Numbered from the stretch's first letter, positions 1 to 9,094 are shown. The stretch: 64,000 bases of DNA from UBA2779 sp965232615 (GCA_965232615.1 OZ246985.1:992001-1056000); one strand, 5' to 3'. Numbers and translations are program-made. The notes: a model not told the origin generated them from the sequence alone.

Positions 1-864
1 CAGGGGAGGGCCACCAGGGTAGTCAACTTCCATAGGAGGATCTCTATAAAATCCCTTTTCCTTACTCCAGCCCGACAGTGTAAAACGTCTGAGATACCGG
101 GTTTGTGGTCTTCCATCTTCCCTGTAAAGCAGGGACAGTTCCGCATTGAGTTCAATTCTGGGTTCAAGAGAGAGAACGTCTCCAAAGTCAAAACGAAACA
201 GGTCAGTTGTCAGTAATCCTCCTCCGGCACTAACAGATTCTTCACGCCGTACTGAATTGCTGAAGTAAATCATCAGACTGACCAACAGGATAAGGCTGCC
301 CCAGTACACCGCACCAGCCGGATGAAGTGTTCCTCCGGGTTTCCTATGGATTCGACTGTAGGCTAAGTACAGGCAGAGCAGGGTTAGAAGAAACAAGAAG
401 CTTGAGATCAATAAACGGAAGCTCTCAATCTGCAGGGAGGAGAGATCACCAAAGTCATTGAAAAAAAGGGTGATAAGAATTCCGCCTATTATAGCAGTAG
501 CTATGGCCTCCAAACAGGCAAAAACAGGGAATTTATGTACAAGGTAGTTACTTATGGCAAGAAAGTACCAGAGGGGTGCTGTGAGCAGCCAGCCCCTGTC
601 CCAACTCACCTGGATGTCTTTGCGGGTTATAACAGCCAGTGTAAAAATGATGCCCCGGATTATCCAGGGAAGCAGAACCGTCAGAGCTATGGCTGGTAGA
701 AGCCGTACTTTGAATCTTTTAATCAGCCAACCTGCCAGTACTGCCATTGGAAAAGCACCCCATATCCATACAGGGGGTACAATGTCATCCAGGCCAAAGC
801 AATAAAGAACCCATACACAGCCGCCCAGTACAATTCGGGGCACATTGTTCATCAATTTTCCCAT
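1..864 (-). CDS. Transglutaminase-like (TgpA-type) membrane protein, N-terminal part, cut by window edge
   Basis: The minus frame is open from an ATG at 864 to the window edge, about 288 residues. It shows a run of hydrophobic segments (five or more likely membrane spans in the first 200 residues) followed by a soluble stretch beginning near SLLYREDGRPQTRYLRRFTL. That layout matches the N-terminal half of TgpA/DUF3488-type proteins, whose transglutaminase domain would lie beyond the edge. The start is two bases after the stop of the DUF58 gene, so the gene is third in a MoxR-DUF58-TgpA operon, a common bacterial trio probably working at the cell envelope. The diagnostic transglutaminase Cys-His-Asp is not in the window, so the family call rests on topology and neighbours. 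Confidence 0.75.
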   Translation of the reverse strand, partial: MGKLMNNVPRIVLGGCVWVLYCFGLDDIVPPVWIWGAFPMAVLAGWLIKRFKVRLLPAIALTVLLPWIIRGIIFTLAVITRKDIQVSWDRGWLLTAPLWYFLAISNYLVHKFPVFACLEAIATAIIGGILITLFFNDFGDLSSLQIESFRLLISSFLFLLTLLCLYLAYSRIHRKPGGTLHPAGAVYWGSLILLVSLMIYFSNSVRREESVSAGGGLLTTDLFRFDFGDVLSLEPRIELNAELSLLYREDGRPQTRYLRRFTLSGWSKEKGFYRDPPMEVDYPGGPPL

Positions 865-865
865 C

Positions 866-1978
866 TCATTGCTCTTCAAAAAACCACCACCCTGGACGGC
901 GAACTGAGTTGGAATCCGATGCTATGAAAACAGATTGACATCCTGCCTGCCGGGTCTGGTTATAGAACTGCGATCCTTCAATATCCTTTGAGCTGGATAC
1001 TATAAACAGGGATTCACCTGCGGATGGAGCGTTCCTGGTGTGCAGACTTCCAGGTTCGACCCGGGATATGCATTCAAGCCAATTCCTCTGATTGGTATTG
1101 ATCCACTTCTCCTCTCCTGGAAATCGTGTTAACACCTCCCCTGCCTCGGTGAGTAAATGAACCAGAGCCATCGTCATACTGAGGGAGGAATCAAGCTGAC
1201 CGTATCGCTTTTTTATGAAACGACTTCGGGATGCGGCAACCTGCAGCCATATTCTGCCCCGAGTTTGGATTGTATCTTCACCGATTCTTATCATGAATTC
1301 ACCGGTTCGGGCATAGTGCTTCCAGTCCAGACGCCGTGTATCATCTCCAGGAATGTATTGACGCCTTTCCAGACGTTCCTCCGCATCGTCTTTCAATCGG
1401 GGAGCTTCGGCCGATACAGTTGACCTCTTTCCTGCCGGAAATCCCCGTGTCAATGCAGCAGGTTCCGGTGGGACTGTGATGTTTTGCTGAATATCGATTG
1501 CGCATCGAAATACAAAAAAACCAAAAGGGTCTGCGGCATGGAAATACGGTTGGCCTTGCCAATGACCGCGTCGGGTAAACTTCAGTTGACCCCGACCCTT
1601 ACCTCTGGGCGGCAGGGGAATGAATAACTTCTCCTTGAACGGTCCAAAACTGAATCGCCAATAAAGAAACAGGCGGGTCCCCGGTAGAAAAACTGGGCGT
1701 TTTGGATCGGCTTCCACAGTGATATTTTCTCCTGAGCGGCATACTCCGGGCAGAGAAAGAAGATTGTGATCAATCTTCTTTGACCATCGCCATATAAAAG
1801 GGAAGGTGATCAAAAGATACAACAGGGAGAAGAATACCAATGCCGGTATGCCCAGACCGATTAGAATTCCAGGAACTCTGGATCCTTCGATCGCCGAATG
1901 CAGAAGCAGCAGGGGGGCGATACTGGCCAGTACTCCTGGAACAGTTGGGTAGAATAGTACCCGTTGCTGATTAGCCAT
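866..1978 (-). CDS. DUF58 domain protein
   Basis: Two hydrophobic segments near the N-terminus are followed by a soluble region with the DUF58 signature YIPGDDTRRLDWKHYARTGE and a C-terminal part resembling a von Willebrand A fold. DUF58 proteins are nearly always paired with MoxR ATPases and are thought to be their membrane-linked partners. The frame is open from 2008, but the ATG at 1978 (MANQQRV) overlaps the moxR stop by eight bases, the usual translational coupling, and is the better start. The biochemical role of the family is not settled. Confidence 0.85.
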   Translation of the reverse strand: MANQQRVLFYPTVPGVLASIAPLLLLHSAIEGSRVPGILIGLGIPALVFFSLLYLLITFPFIWRWSKKIDHNLLSLPGVCRSGENITVEADPKRPVFLPGTRLFLYWRFSFGPFKEKLFIPLPPRGKGRGQLKFTRRGHWQGQPYFHAADPFGFFVFRCAIDIQQNITVPPEPAALTRGFPAGKRSTVSAEAPRLKDDAEERLERRQYIPGDDTRRLDWKHYARTGEFMIRIGEDTIQTRGRIWLQVAASRSRFIKKRYGQLDSSLSMTMALVHLLTEAGEVLTRFPGEEKWINTNQRNWLECISRVEPGSLHTRNAPSAGESLFIVSSSKDIEGSQFYNQTRQAGCQSVFIASDSNSVRRPGWWFFEEQ

Positions 1979-2903
1979 GATGCAGCTGGTGGATTTCCCG
2001 GGTAGCAAAGTCCATTACCATTGATTCGGCATTGGAGAAACCTCCTCTGAGATGCAGGCGATGAGCATAGACAGCCACCACAAGGTCAGATAAATCCTGA
2101 TCAATAACATAGTTTCTTCCCCTCACTAATGCCAGACCTTTCATAGCATCCACCAGCATCAAGGCACCCCTTGTTGATACTCCCAGAGAAATATCCGGGT
2201 GCTCCCGCAGTGCTGAGGCAATGTTTACAGCACAACGGATAATTCGTTCATCAACATAGACATCCATAACTTCCTTCTTGATACGGAGAAGTTCTTCCAT
2301 CATGCAAACCGGTGCAAGAGTCGGCAGTTTACTTCGACCGGGATTATTGGTGACAATGCTGTACTCAATTTCCTTCTCTGGATAACCAGGACGCAGTAGA
2401 AGCATGAAACGATCTTTCTGTGCTTCAGGCAAAGGGTAAGTACCCTCCATTTCAATGGGGTTTTGTGTGGCTATGACTGTAAAAAATGGGGGAAGCAAAT
2501 GTGTACGGTTGCCAACTGTTACCTGAAACTCTGCCATGGCTTCCAGGAGTGCTGATTGAACTTTTGGAGTTGTTCGATTGATTTCATCGGCCAGTACAAC
2601 ATTGGCGAATACCGGCCCGGGCCGAAATACAAACTGCCGGGTCTCTTCATCCCAGATATCAACTCCTGTGATGTCATAGGGGAGTAGATCCGGAGTAAAT
2701 TGAATACGTTTGAACTCTGCTCCTTCGATGAGTTTGGCCAGTGTTCTTCCAATCGTTGTTTTTCCAGTTCCCGGCAGGTCTTCAACAAGAATATGTCCTC
2801 CGCTAATAACAGCTGCTATTATAAATTCCCGAAGTTCTTTTTTACCTTTGAATACTTGATTCATTCCTTCTAGAAGTCGGGGAATCGTTGTTTCATCTAT
2901 CAT
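1971..2903 (-). CDS. MoxR family AAA+ ATPase
   Basis: Clear AAA+ protein of the MoxR group. Walker A is LPGTGKTT at about residue 45, Walker B is VVLADEINRTTPKVQSALLE, and sensor 1 is ATQNPIEMEGTYPLPEAQKDRF. The length of about 310 residues is normal. MoxR ATPases act as chaperone-like remodelling factors for partner proteins, here presumably the two membrane proteins encoded downstream. The frame can be extended to a TTG at 2912, but the ATG at 2903 (MIDETTIPRL) is the natural start. No strong Shine-Dalgarno sequence is visible before either. First gene of its operon, divergent from the rrf2-suf operon. Confidence 0.93.
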   Translation of the reverse strand: MIDETTIPRLLEGMNQVFKGKKELREFIIAAVISGGHILVEDLPGTGKTTIGRTLAKLIEGAEFKRIQFTPDLLPYDITGVDIWDEETRQFVFRPGPVFANVVLADEINRTTPKVQSALLEAMAEFQVTVGNRTHLLPPFFTVIATQNPIEMEGTYPLPEAQKDRFMLLLRPGYPEKEIEYSIVTNNPGRSKLPTLAPVCMMEELLRIKKEVMDVYVDERIIRCAVNIASALREHPDISLGVSTRGALMLVDAMKGLALVRGRNYVIDQDLSDLVVAVYAHRLHLRGGFSNAESMVMDFATREIHQLHHG

Positions 2904-3038
2904 ATGGAGCAACTATATCGTATAGGGAATTACTCGTCATCTGTAATGCTCCGGCAGATGGAAATCTAATTGATGCGCAATGACTACAGCAGGAATGTGT
3001 GGACGACTTATTCCAGGTATTGATTGGAAGTTATACTG

Positions 3039-3067
3039 TTGACAAAAATTGTGTCAGTGATTACTCT
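3039..3067 (+). promoter_or_regulatory. Sigma-70 type promoter of rrf2-suf operon
   Basis: TTGACA (3039-3044), 17-base spacer, then TACTCT (3062-3067). The -35 is perfect and the -10 is weak (3 of 6), which suits a promoter whose output is controlled by an adjacent regulator. It lies just upstream of the palindrome at 3068-3090 and of the regulator gene. Confidence 0.6.
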
Positions 3068-3090
3068 AATACTATCAAAACTGTAGTATT
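3068..3090 (+). promoter_or_regulatory. Probable Rrf2 operator (perfect inverted repeat)
   Basis: AATACTA (3068-3074) and its exact complement TAGTATT (3084-3090) are separated by nine bases. The repeat abuts the -10 element and lies only ten bases before the ATG of the Rrf2 gene. Rrf2/IscR proteins commonly autoregulate by binding inverted repeats over their own promoter. That this repeat is the operator is inference from position and symmetry. Confidence 0.6.
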
Positions 3091-3100
3091 TGAAGGGTGG

Positions 3101-3535
3101 ATGTTTCGATTTAATAAAGATATGGAGTATGCGCTTATTGCTCTGGTGGAAATGACCCGGTTGCCGGCAGGTCAGCTTATCTCTGCGAGGGAGATATCAG
3201 TGAAATTTGAGATACCATTCAAGCTGCTGGCCCGCATACTCCAGAAGCTCAGAGCAGGTAACCTGATCCGTGCCATGCAGGGCCCCCAGGGGGGATATTG
3301 CCTGAAGGACATCCCTCAGGATATTCGACTTGGCCGTATCATCAAGGCGGTGAGGGGAGATGAACGCATTGCAGACTGCCTTACTGATGATGGGAATTGT
3401 GCCCAGGAGAATTGTGGATGCACGATTAAACCCTTCATACAGGTTTTTCAGGATAAGTGGATTGCTTTTGTGGAGAATATCTCTCTGGATGAGTTTACCC
3501 GGTCGAAACTAACAGAGTATTCGGAGAAGAGATAG
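3101..3535 (+). CDS. Rrf2 family iron-sulfur responsive regulator of suf operon
   Basis: 144 residues from ATG 3101, which follows GAAGGGTGG. An upstream GTG at 2999 is in frame but would put 34 non-homologous residues before the conserved MFRFNKDMEYALIALVEM start and place the promoter inside the gene. The winged helix-turn-helix lies at about residues 28-62, with the family motif GPQGGY at 61-66. Cys93, Cys100, Cys105 and Cys107 sit where IscR-type regulators hold a [2Fe-2S] cluster. It heads the SUF operon with a two-base gap to the next gene, so it most likely senses iron-sulfur status and represses the operon when clusters are plentiful (inference from IscR and SufR). Confidence 0.88.
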   Translation: MFRFNKDMEYALIALVEMTRLPAGQLISAREISVKFEIPFKLLARILQKLRAGNLIRAMQGPQGGYCLKDIPQDIRLGRIIKAVRGDERIADCLTDDGNCAQENCGCTIKPFIQVFQDKWIAFVENISLDEFTRSKLTEYSEKR

Positions 3536-3537
3536 TT

Positions 3538-3843
3538 ATGGCTACTGATCAAGATGTAAAAGATGCTTTATATGACGTTATCGATCCTGAGTTGAATATT
3601 AACATTGTTGATCTGGGATTGGTTTACAGAACCCATGTGGTGGAAGGGAATATCGCAGAGGTTGATTTTACTCTTACTTATCCCGGATGTCCCCTCGGAG
3701 ATATGATTACTTCGGATATTATTGCCCAGGTTAAGAGACAGACAGATGTAAAGGATGTCATGACCAATGTTGTGTGGACCCCTCCCTGGAGCCAGGACAT
3801 GATGAGCGAAAACGCCCGGCTTCTCCTTGGATATCCTATATGA
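3538..3843 (+). CDS. MIP18/DUF59 family iron-sulfur assembly factor (SufT-like)
   Basis: 101 residues covering one DUF59 (MIP18) domain. It starts ATDQDVKDALYDVIDPELNI and contains the signature LTYPGCPLGDMI with the conserved Cys, then VWTPPWSQDMM. DUF59 proteins such as SufT help Fe-S cluster maturation or insertion into client proteins. Position two bases after the Rrf2 gene and before sufC supports that role. Length is normal for the single-domain form. Confidence 0.88.
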   Translation: MATDQDVKDALYDVIDPELNINIVDLGLVYRTHVVEGNIAEVDFTLTYPGCPLGDMITSDIIAQVKRQTDVKDVMTNVVWTPPWSQDMMSENARLLLGYPI

Positions 3844-3891
3844 GGAATCCATGAATCAATGCAGGCAGTTCAAAATAGAAGGAGGTTTATA

Positions 3892-4635
3892 ATGAACCTG
3901 AAAATTGAAAATCTTAAGGCCGGTTTACCGGATAAATCAATATTACATGGTATCAATCTTGAAGTACCTGACGGTGAGATTCATGCCCTTATGGGTCCTA
4001 ATGGATCAGGTAAGAGTACATTGGCCAATGTTCTGGCGGGTCATCCTCACTATGAGGTCAATAGCGGTTCCTTCTCCATGGGGGATATGAATTTGTTGGA
4101 TCTGGAGGCTTATGAACGGGCACGGGCCGGGTTTTACCTGGCCTTTCAGTATCCGGTGGAAGTACCGGGTATCACTGTTGGAAAGTTTCTCAAACGGGCA
4201 GTGGAACTTCGCCGGGGAGAGGAAGGCCGATTCGATGTCAGCGCCTACATCAGGGAGCTTCGCAGTACCATGGAATTCATGGATATGGATCAGCAGTTCA
4301 TCAACCGTTATCTCAATGAAGGATTTTCCGGGGGTGAGAAGAAGCGCATGGAAGTTCTGCAGATGCTTATGCTCAAGCCTGATTTCGCCGTTCTGGATGA
4401 AACCGATTCGGGTCTGGATATTGATGCCTTGCAGGTTGTGGCCAAAGGGGTCAATAAACTCCGGAATTCCCAATTCGGCTGTCTGGTGATTACTCATTAT
4501 CAGCGTATTCTTGATTATATTAAACCGGATAAGGTGCATGTTATGATGGACGGTCGTATTGTCCTGTCCGGTGGACCTGAAATTGTTGAAGATCTGGAAG
4601 AGAAGGGATATGACTGGCTGAAGGAGGCAAGCTGA
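3892..4635 (+). CDS. sufC: SufC, Fe-S assembly ATPase
   Basis: 247 residues from ATG 3892, preceded by GGAGG at a good distance; an in-frame start at 3859 lacks such support. ABC-type ATPase with Walker A GPNGSGKST, Q-loop AFQYPVEVPG, signature FSGGEKKRMEVLQM and Walker B FAVLDETDSGLDIDAL, all typical of SufC. In the cytoplasm it binds SufB and SufD and drives conformational change for de novo cluster assembly. Its stop overlaps the sufB start by one base (TGATG). Confidence 0.96.
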   Translation: MNLKIENLKAGLPDKSILHGINLEVPDGEIHALMGPNGSGKSTLANVLAGHPHYEVNSGSFSMGDMNLLDLEAYERARAGFYLAFQYPVEVPGITVGKFLKRAVELRRGEEGRFDVSAYIRELRSTMEFMDMDQQFINRYLNEGFSGGEKKRMEVLQMLMLKPDFAVLDETDSGLDIDALQVVAKGVNKLRNSQFGCLVITHYQRILDYIKPDKVHVMMDGRIVLSGGPEIVEDLEEKGYDWLKEAS

Positions 4636-6041
4636 TGAGCGAGGCACAGATTCCTGTCACCGGATTGGATGATTATCAATATGGTTTTTCCTATGAGGAT
4701 AAGTCAGTATACAAGCCGGGAAAGGGTTTGAGTGAGAATGTTGTCCGTGCCATCAGTTCCCAGAAAAATGAACCGGATTGGATGCTTGAATTTCGGTTGA
4801 GAGCACTTGGAGCTTTCCACCGTAAAACCATGCCGACCTGGGGCGCTGACATCGGTGATATTGATTTCGATGATATCTATTACTATGCCAAACCTGCAAA
4901 TGAAGTGGTAAAATCCTGGGAGGATTTGCCCGAAGACATTCTGGCAACCTACAATAAATTGGGTCTACCGGATGCTGAGAAGAATTTTCTTGCCGGAGTT
5001 GGGGCTCAATATGACTCGGAAGTGGTGTACCACTCCATCAAACAGGAACTGGAACAACAGGGTGTATTGTTTCTCAGTCCAGAACAGGCTGTAGCCGAGC
5101 ATCCTGAAATCGTCAGAAAATACTTTGGCACAATAATCTCTTTCAACGACAATAAATTCGCGGCTCTCAATACGGCGGTGTGGTCCGGAGGGAGCTTTAT
5201 TTATGTACCGCCGAATGTACAGGTAGATATTCCTCTCCAGGCGTATTTTCGGATTAACTCTGAGAATTTCGGTCAATTTGAACGCACTCTCATCATCGCT
5301 GATGAAAACAGCTTTGTGCACTACATTGAAGGTTGTACGGCTCCTGTATACACCACCGACTCCCTGCACAGTGCTGTGGTGGAAATCATTGCTGAAAAGG
5401 GCGCCAGGGTTCGCTATTCTACCATTCAAAACTGGTCTGGGGATGTATATAATCTGGTAACCAAACGTGCGGTGGCGAAGGAAGGAGCCACGGTGGAATG
5501 GGTGGATGGGAACATCGGTTCCAAGAGAACCATGAAGTATCCGTCTGTGTATCTGATGGGAGAAGGGGCCCACGGCGAAGTATTATCCATTGCTTTTGGC
5601 GGAAAGAATCAGGAACAGGATACTGGGGGCAAAATAGTGCATAATGCCTCCAACACGTCCAGTGTTATCACATCGAAATCTATCAGTAAGGACGGTGGTA
5701 CCGCCACTTACAGGGGATTGATCAAAGTGGCAGAAGGACTGCACGACATCAAGAGTCATGTGGTTTGCGATGCCTTGATTCTTGATGAGAACTCTAGGAG
5801 TAAAACTTTCCCCTATATGGAAATAGAGTCCGATGATGTCTCAATGGAACATGAGGCTCGTGTGAGCCGGATCAGTGAGGATCAACTTTTCTACCTTATG
5901 GCACGCGGTCTCTCGGAGGAGGAGGCTTCCATGATGATTGTCAATGGATTTCTGGATCCCCTGGTGAAGCAGCTTCCCATGGAATATGCGGTGGAACTCA
6001 ACCGGCTGATTGAACTGGAAATGGAAGGGAGTGTCGGTTAA
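4635..6041 (+). CDS. sufB: SufB, Fe-S scaffold subunit
   Basis: 468 residues, the usual SufB length. The N-terminal region (DYQYGFSYEDKSVYKPGKGL) and the right-handed beta-helix core are intact, including YIEGCTAPVYTTDSLHSAVVE with the conserved cysteine and SKSISKDGGTATYRGL. The C-terminal MEHEARVSRISEDQLFYLMARGL is the SufC-contact region. It forms the SufBC2D scaffold on which clusters are assembled from SufS/SufU-derived sulfur. Coupled to both neighbours by one-base overlaps. Confidence 0.96.
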   Translation: MSEAQIPVTGLDDYQYGFSYEDKSVYKPGKGLSENVVRAISSQKNEPDWMLEFRLRALGAFHRKTMPTWGADIGDIDFDDIYYYAKPANEVVKSWEDLPEDILATYNKLGLPDAEKNFLAGVGAQYDSEVVYHSIKQELEQQGVLFLSPEQAVAEHPEIVRKYFGTIISFNDNKFAALNTAVWSGGSFIYVPPNVQVDIPLQAYFRINSENFGQFERTLIIADENSFVHYIEGCTAPVYTTDSLHSAVVEIIAEKGARVRYSTIQNWSGDVYNLVTKRAVAKEGATVEWVDGNIGSKRTMKYPSVYLMGEGAHGEVLSIAFGGKNQEQDTGGKIVHNASNTSSVITSKSISKDGGTATYRGLIKVAEGLHDIKSHVVCDALILDENSRSKTFPYMEIESDDVSMEHEARVSRISEDQLFYLMARGLSEEEASMMIVNGFLDPLVKQLPMEYAVELNRLIELEMEGSVG

Positions 6042-7306
6042 TGGTGGAGCTTAATCATCTGAGGGCAAAAGCCACCGCTCTTTTTGAAGAACTTTCATGG
6101 CCAGGGCCTGATGATGAAGCCTGGCAGCGTACAGATCTTGACCGTCTATTGAATAAAGGATTCTTGAGTGAAACAGCCGCTCATTCCATAAACCGACACA
6201 AGTCCAGTGTAGAGGATATCCTGACACCACAACTTCCTGAGAAATATGCTGCACGTGTTATCACTGAATCCGGTCGGCTCGTGGGCATGGCGGTTTCGGA
6301 AGAGGCTAAGATGTCCGGTTTGAGTCTGTCCTGGGTGAACCCCGACGATTTCCCAACTGATCAGGAGGAAATGGGACTGGAAGAGTTGAGTCGCGATCCC
6401 AACCGGATTTCGGCCTGGCACTGGCGGGATTGCCCCGGTTCGCTGGTATTGGAACTGCCTGAGGGGAGCCGAATTGAACTTCCTGTAATCATTGAGGAAA
6501 CCATCAGGACTGAGGAAAATGGGATCAATTTATATGCCGCTCCCCACCTTCATTTTGTTACAGGAGAAAGCAGCGAAATCAGTGTTTTATGGAGTTTCAG
6601 AAGTGATTCTGCTCCGGGATCTGAACAGAGATCAGTAGTGAATGCCGGTATAACAGGTCAATCCGGGAACAATTCCCGGGCATACATAACCCTGAGACAG
6701 AATCTTGATGACAATGCTGTGTTCTTCTCTTCCAACTGCTTCAGGGTGGAGAGGGATGGATACATTGGATTTGTGGAATCTCATCCTGGTGGTTCATTAG
6801 TGAAGACTTTTTCTCATGTGGTTCTGGCCGGAGAAGGAGCCAATGCCGGATTGAATGGTCTCTATGTTGCCAAAGAAGGTCAACACAAGGATATTGGGAT
6901 ACTTCAGGATCATGTCAGTCCCAATGCCACTTCAAATGCCCTTTACAAAGGGGCTGTATCGGGCGGCGGCCGAACCATCTTCCAGGGTCTCATCAATGTT
7001 TATCCGAAAGCAGTGAAAACCGATGCCTATCTTACCAATAAAAACCTCATTCTTGCAGAAGGTGCCCGTGCGGATTCCATCCCTCAGTTAAACATTCTTA
7101 CTGATGATGTGAAATGCAGTCATGGATCCACAACAGGGAAAATTGACGAAGGACAGTTATTCTACCTTCAAAGCCGGGGATATTCACCAGATGAGGCTGT
7201 TCGAGAGATTACCCGGGGATTCCTTGCCGAGGTGATCGATGGCATTCACGAAGTAATGATTGACATCCTTTCAGAGGATATTGATGCTGTCCTGGGGAAG
7301 GAGTAG
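6041..7306 (+). CDS. sufD: SufD, Fe-S scaffold subunit
   Basis: 421 residues, start codon overlapping the sufB stop (TAATG). Shares the beta-helix fold and the SufB/SufD C-terminal signature, here CSHGSTTGKIDEGQLFYLQSRG, containing the conserved Cys and His that bridge the SufB-SufD interface. The N-terminal helical part is divergent, as usual for SufD. It acts as structural partner of SufB in SufBC2D. Confidence 0.93.
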   Translation: MVELNHLRAKATALFEELSWPGPDDEAWQRTDLDRLLNKGFLSETAAHSINRHKSSVEDILTPQLPEKYAARVITESGRLVGMAVSEEAKMSGLSLSWVNPDDFPTDQEEMGLEELSRDPNRISAWHWRDCPGSLVLELPEGSRIELPVIIEETIRTEENGINLYAAPHLHFVTGESSEISVLWSFRSDSAPGSEQRSVVNAGITGQSGNNSRAYITLRQNLDDNAVFFSSNCFRVERDGYIGFVESHPGGSLVKTFSHVVLAGEGANAGLNGLYVAKEGQHKDIGILQDHVSPNATSNALYKGAVSGGGRTIFQGLINVYPKAVKTDAYLTNKNLILAEGARADSIPQLNILTDDVKCSHGSTTGKIDEGQLFYLQSRGYSPDEAVREITRGFLAEVIDGIHEVMIDILSEDIDAVLGKE

Positions 7307-7312
7307 GGGATT

Positions 7313-7645
7313 ATGGGACGTTGGATAAATGTCGCGAAAGCAACTGACATTGAGAAATTACCGGCAGGACGGCAGGTAATAGCCGTCGAAGTGGAAGGGT
7401 ATGACCTGGTTTTATTCAAAATGTCCGAGGGCTGGGGGGCTTTGGAGGATACTTGTTCCCATGAGTTTTCAAAGCTTTCGGAGGGGGAAATATGGAACGA
7501 CAGGGTGTATTGCAATAAACATGGTTCTTCATTTGACTGTCGATCCGGGGAGGTTCGTGGTTTGCCGGCCCTGGAGGATATACCGGCCTATGCCATAGAA
7601 CAAAGAGGGGAAGAACTGTGGGTGGAGCTGCCCGATTATGCCTAG
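7313..7645 (+). CDS. Rieske-type [2Fe-2S] ferredoxin of the suf operon
   Basis: 110 residues forming one Rieske domain. The ligand motifs are Cys48-Ser-His50 and Cys67-Asn-Lys-His70, followed by HGSSFD. Small bacterial Rieske ferredoxins of this kind occur inside suf operons and in oxygenase systems. Here, six bases after sufD, it most likely carries electrons for cluster assembly or is itself a target. Its stop is followed directly by a family B repeat, after which sufS begins. Confidence 0.92.
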   Translation: MGRWINVAKATDIEKLPAGRQVIAVEVEGYDLVLFKMSEGWGALEDTCSHEFSKLSEGEIWNDRVYCNKHGSSFDCRSGEVRGLPALEDIPAYAIEQRGEELWVELPDYA

Positions 7646-7806
7646 GAGTCTGTCGGACTTACGCCTCACGGCTCGATTTCTGCCCTTTCTCTCCAGGCGC
7701 AAGCCTCCTACTTGCTCCTTCCGAGCCGCCTTCGTTCGTTTTTGTCGCCTTGCATCAGGAAAAAATCATCAAAAATCGCCTCGAAGTCTTAAAGTCCCAC
7801 AGACTT
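7646..7806 (+). repeat. Family B inverted-repeat element, copy B1, inside suf operon
   Basis: 161 bases beginning right after the Rieske stop. Left end GAGTCTGTCGGACTTA and right end, read in reverse complement, AAGTCTGTGGGACTTT form imperfect terminal inverted repeats. Flanks are CTAG (7642-7645) and CTGG (7807-7810), a near match to a 4-bp target duplication. Shares long stretches with B2 and B3, such as TTTTTGTCGCCTTGCATCAG followed by a run of A. No coding capacity. Confidence 0.8.
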
Positions 7807-7819
7807 CTGGAGAGTTGGT

Positions 7820-9094
7820 ATGAACCCCCTTTCTGCTCATTGTTCCAGGCTCTTCCAGGATTCTCGTGAACCAATTGATGATGGTATAAAGGAACAGTTT
7901 CCCCTCCTGATGAACAATCCTGATCTGGTGTACCTGGATAACGCGGCCAGCAGTCAGAAACCGGAAACGGTTATAAAGGCCATGGATAGGTATTACCGGA
8001 ATGACAATGCCAATGTTCACCGTTCGCTATATGATCTGGCCGAAAGGTCAACAATGGCATTTGAAAATGCCCGGCGAACCATTGAACGCTACTTGAATGC
8101 CTCGTCGCCCCGGGAGGTGATTTTTACTCGGGGTACTACGGAGGGGCTGAATCTTCTGGCATGGTCTCTGTCGGAATTACTGGTTGGAAGCGGCGATATT
8201 ATCCTGGTCAGTACCCTTGAACATCACGCTAATTTTGTTCCCTGGCAGCAGGCGGCCAAACGCAGGGGGGCAGAACTTCTTCTCATCCCTGCCTTTCCTG
8301 ACAGTACCCTTGATCTGGAATTCCTGGACGATCTGGATAATGATGGCCGGAGTGAGAGGGTTAAAATTACAGCCGTGGCGCATATCTCCAATGCCTTTGG
8401 AACTATCAATCCAGTGCGGGCCATATCCAACTGGAGCCGGAAGAGGAATATTCCTCTGGTTCTGGATGCCGCTCAATCCATGCCCCATCTACCGGTGGAT
8501 GCATTGGCGACCGGGGCGGATTTTCTTGTCTTCAGTGGACATAAGGTGTACGGTCCCATGGGTTCCGGAGTTGTATGGGGACGGGAATCCTGGCTGGAAA
8601 GCATGCCTCCCTGGCAAACTGGGGGAGAGATGATTTCCATTGTTAAGCCGGAGAAGTCAACATGGAACGAGCTTCCCTATAAATTTGAGGCCGGTACCCC
8701 GGATGTAGCTGCTGCTGTTGGTCTGGCGGCGGCTCTGGATTGGATGACGGCCACCGGCATTGATCGTCTGGAAAGCCGGGCGGCACAACTGGAGGAGTAT
8801 GCCTTTGCACGCTTATCTGATCTGGAAGGATTGACTCTCTATGGCCCCGACAGTTCTGACCGTCGAAGGGGTGTGTTTTCCTTCAATATTGAGGGTGTAC
8901 ACAGTCATGATGCAGCCCAGTTTTTTAACACTAAGGGGATAGCTGTTCGCTCTGGGCATCACTGTGCCCAGCCTGCAATGCGTTTGATGAGCATTCCATC
9001 AACCATCAGAGCTTCTCTTGCCCCCTACAATACAACTGGCGATATCGATCAGCTGGTTGATGCAATCAAAGAAGTTCAGGAGTATTTCAAATAA
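7820..9094 (+). CDS. sufS: SufS cysteine desulfurase
   Basis: 424 residues, class V aminotransferase fold. The PLP lysine is Lys242 in FSGHKVYGPMG. The catalytic cysteine is Cys382 in RSGHHCAQP, the short-loop type II arrangement of SufS. STLEHHANFVPW and RASLAPYNT are further SufS signatures. It removes sulfur from L-cysteine and passes the persulfide to SufU. The ATG at 7820 lies just outside the B1 element, which may alter message structure upstream. No strong Shine-Dalgarno sequence is visible. The first ~20 residues before the conserved domain are not conserved, so the start could lie slightly downstream. Confidence 0.95.
   Translation: MNPLSAHCSRLFQDSREPIDDGIKEQFPLLMNNPDLVYLDNAASSQKPETVIKAMDRYYRNDNANVHRSLYDLAERSTMAFENARRTIERYLNASSPREVIFTRGTTEGLNLLAWSLSELLVGSGDIILVSTLEHHANFVPWQQAAKRRGAELLLIPAFPDSTLDLEFLDDLDNDGRSERVKITAVAHISNAFGTINPVRAISNWSRKRNIPLVLDAAQSMPHLPVDALATGADFLVFSGHKVYGPMGSGVVWGRESWLESMPPWQTGGEMISIVKPEKSTWNELPYKFEAGTPDVAAAVGLAAALDWMTATGIDRLESRAAQLEEYAFARLSDLEGLTLYGPDSSDRRRGVFSFNIEGVHSHDAAQFFNTKGIAVRSGHHCAQPAMRLMSIPSTIRASLAPYNTTGDIDQLVDAIKEVQEYFK

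Noticed and set aside
4965..5573. Long minus-strand frame inside sufB
   Set aside because: Antisense shadow of a clearly conserved gene; same for 8177-8488 (sufS), 43222-44151 (serS) and 36141-36605 (asnS).
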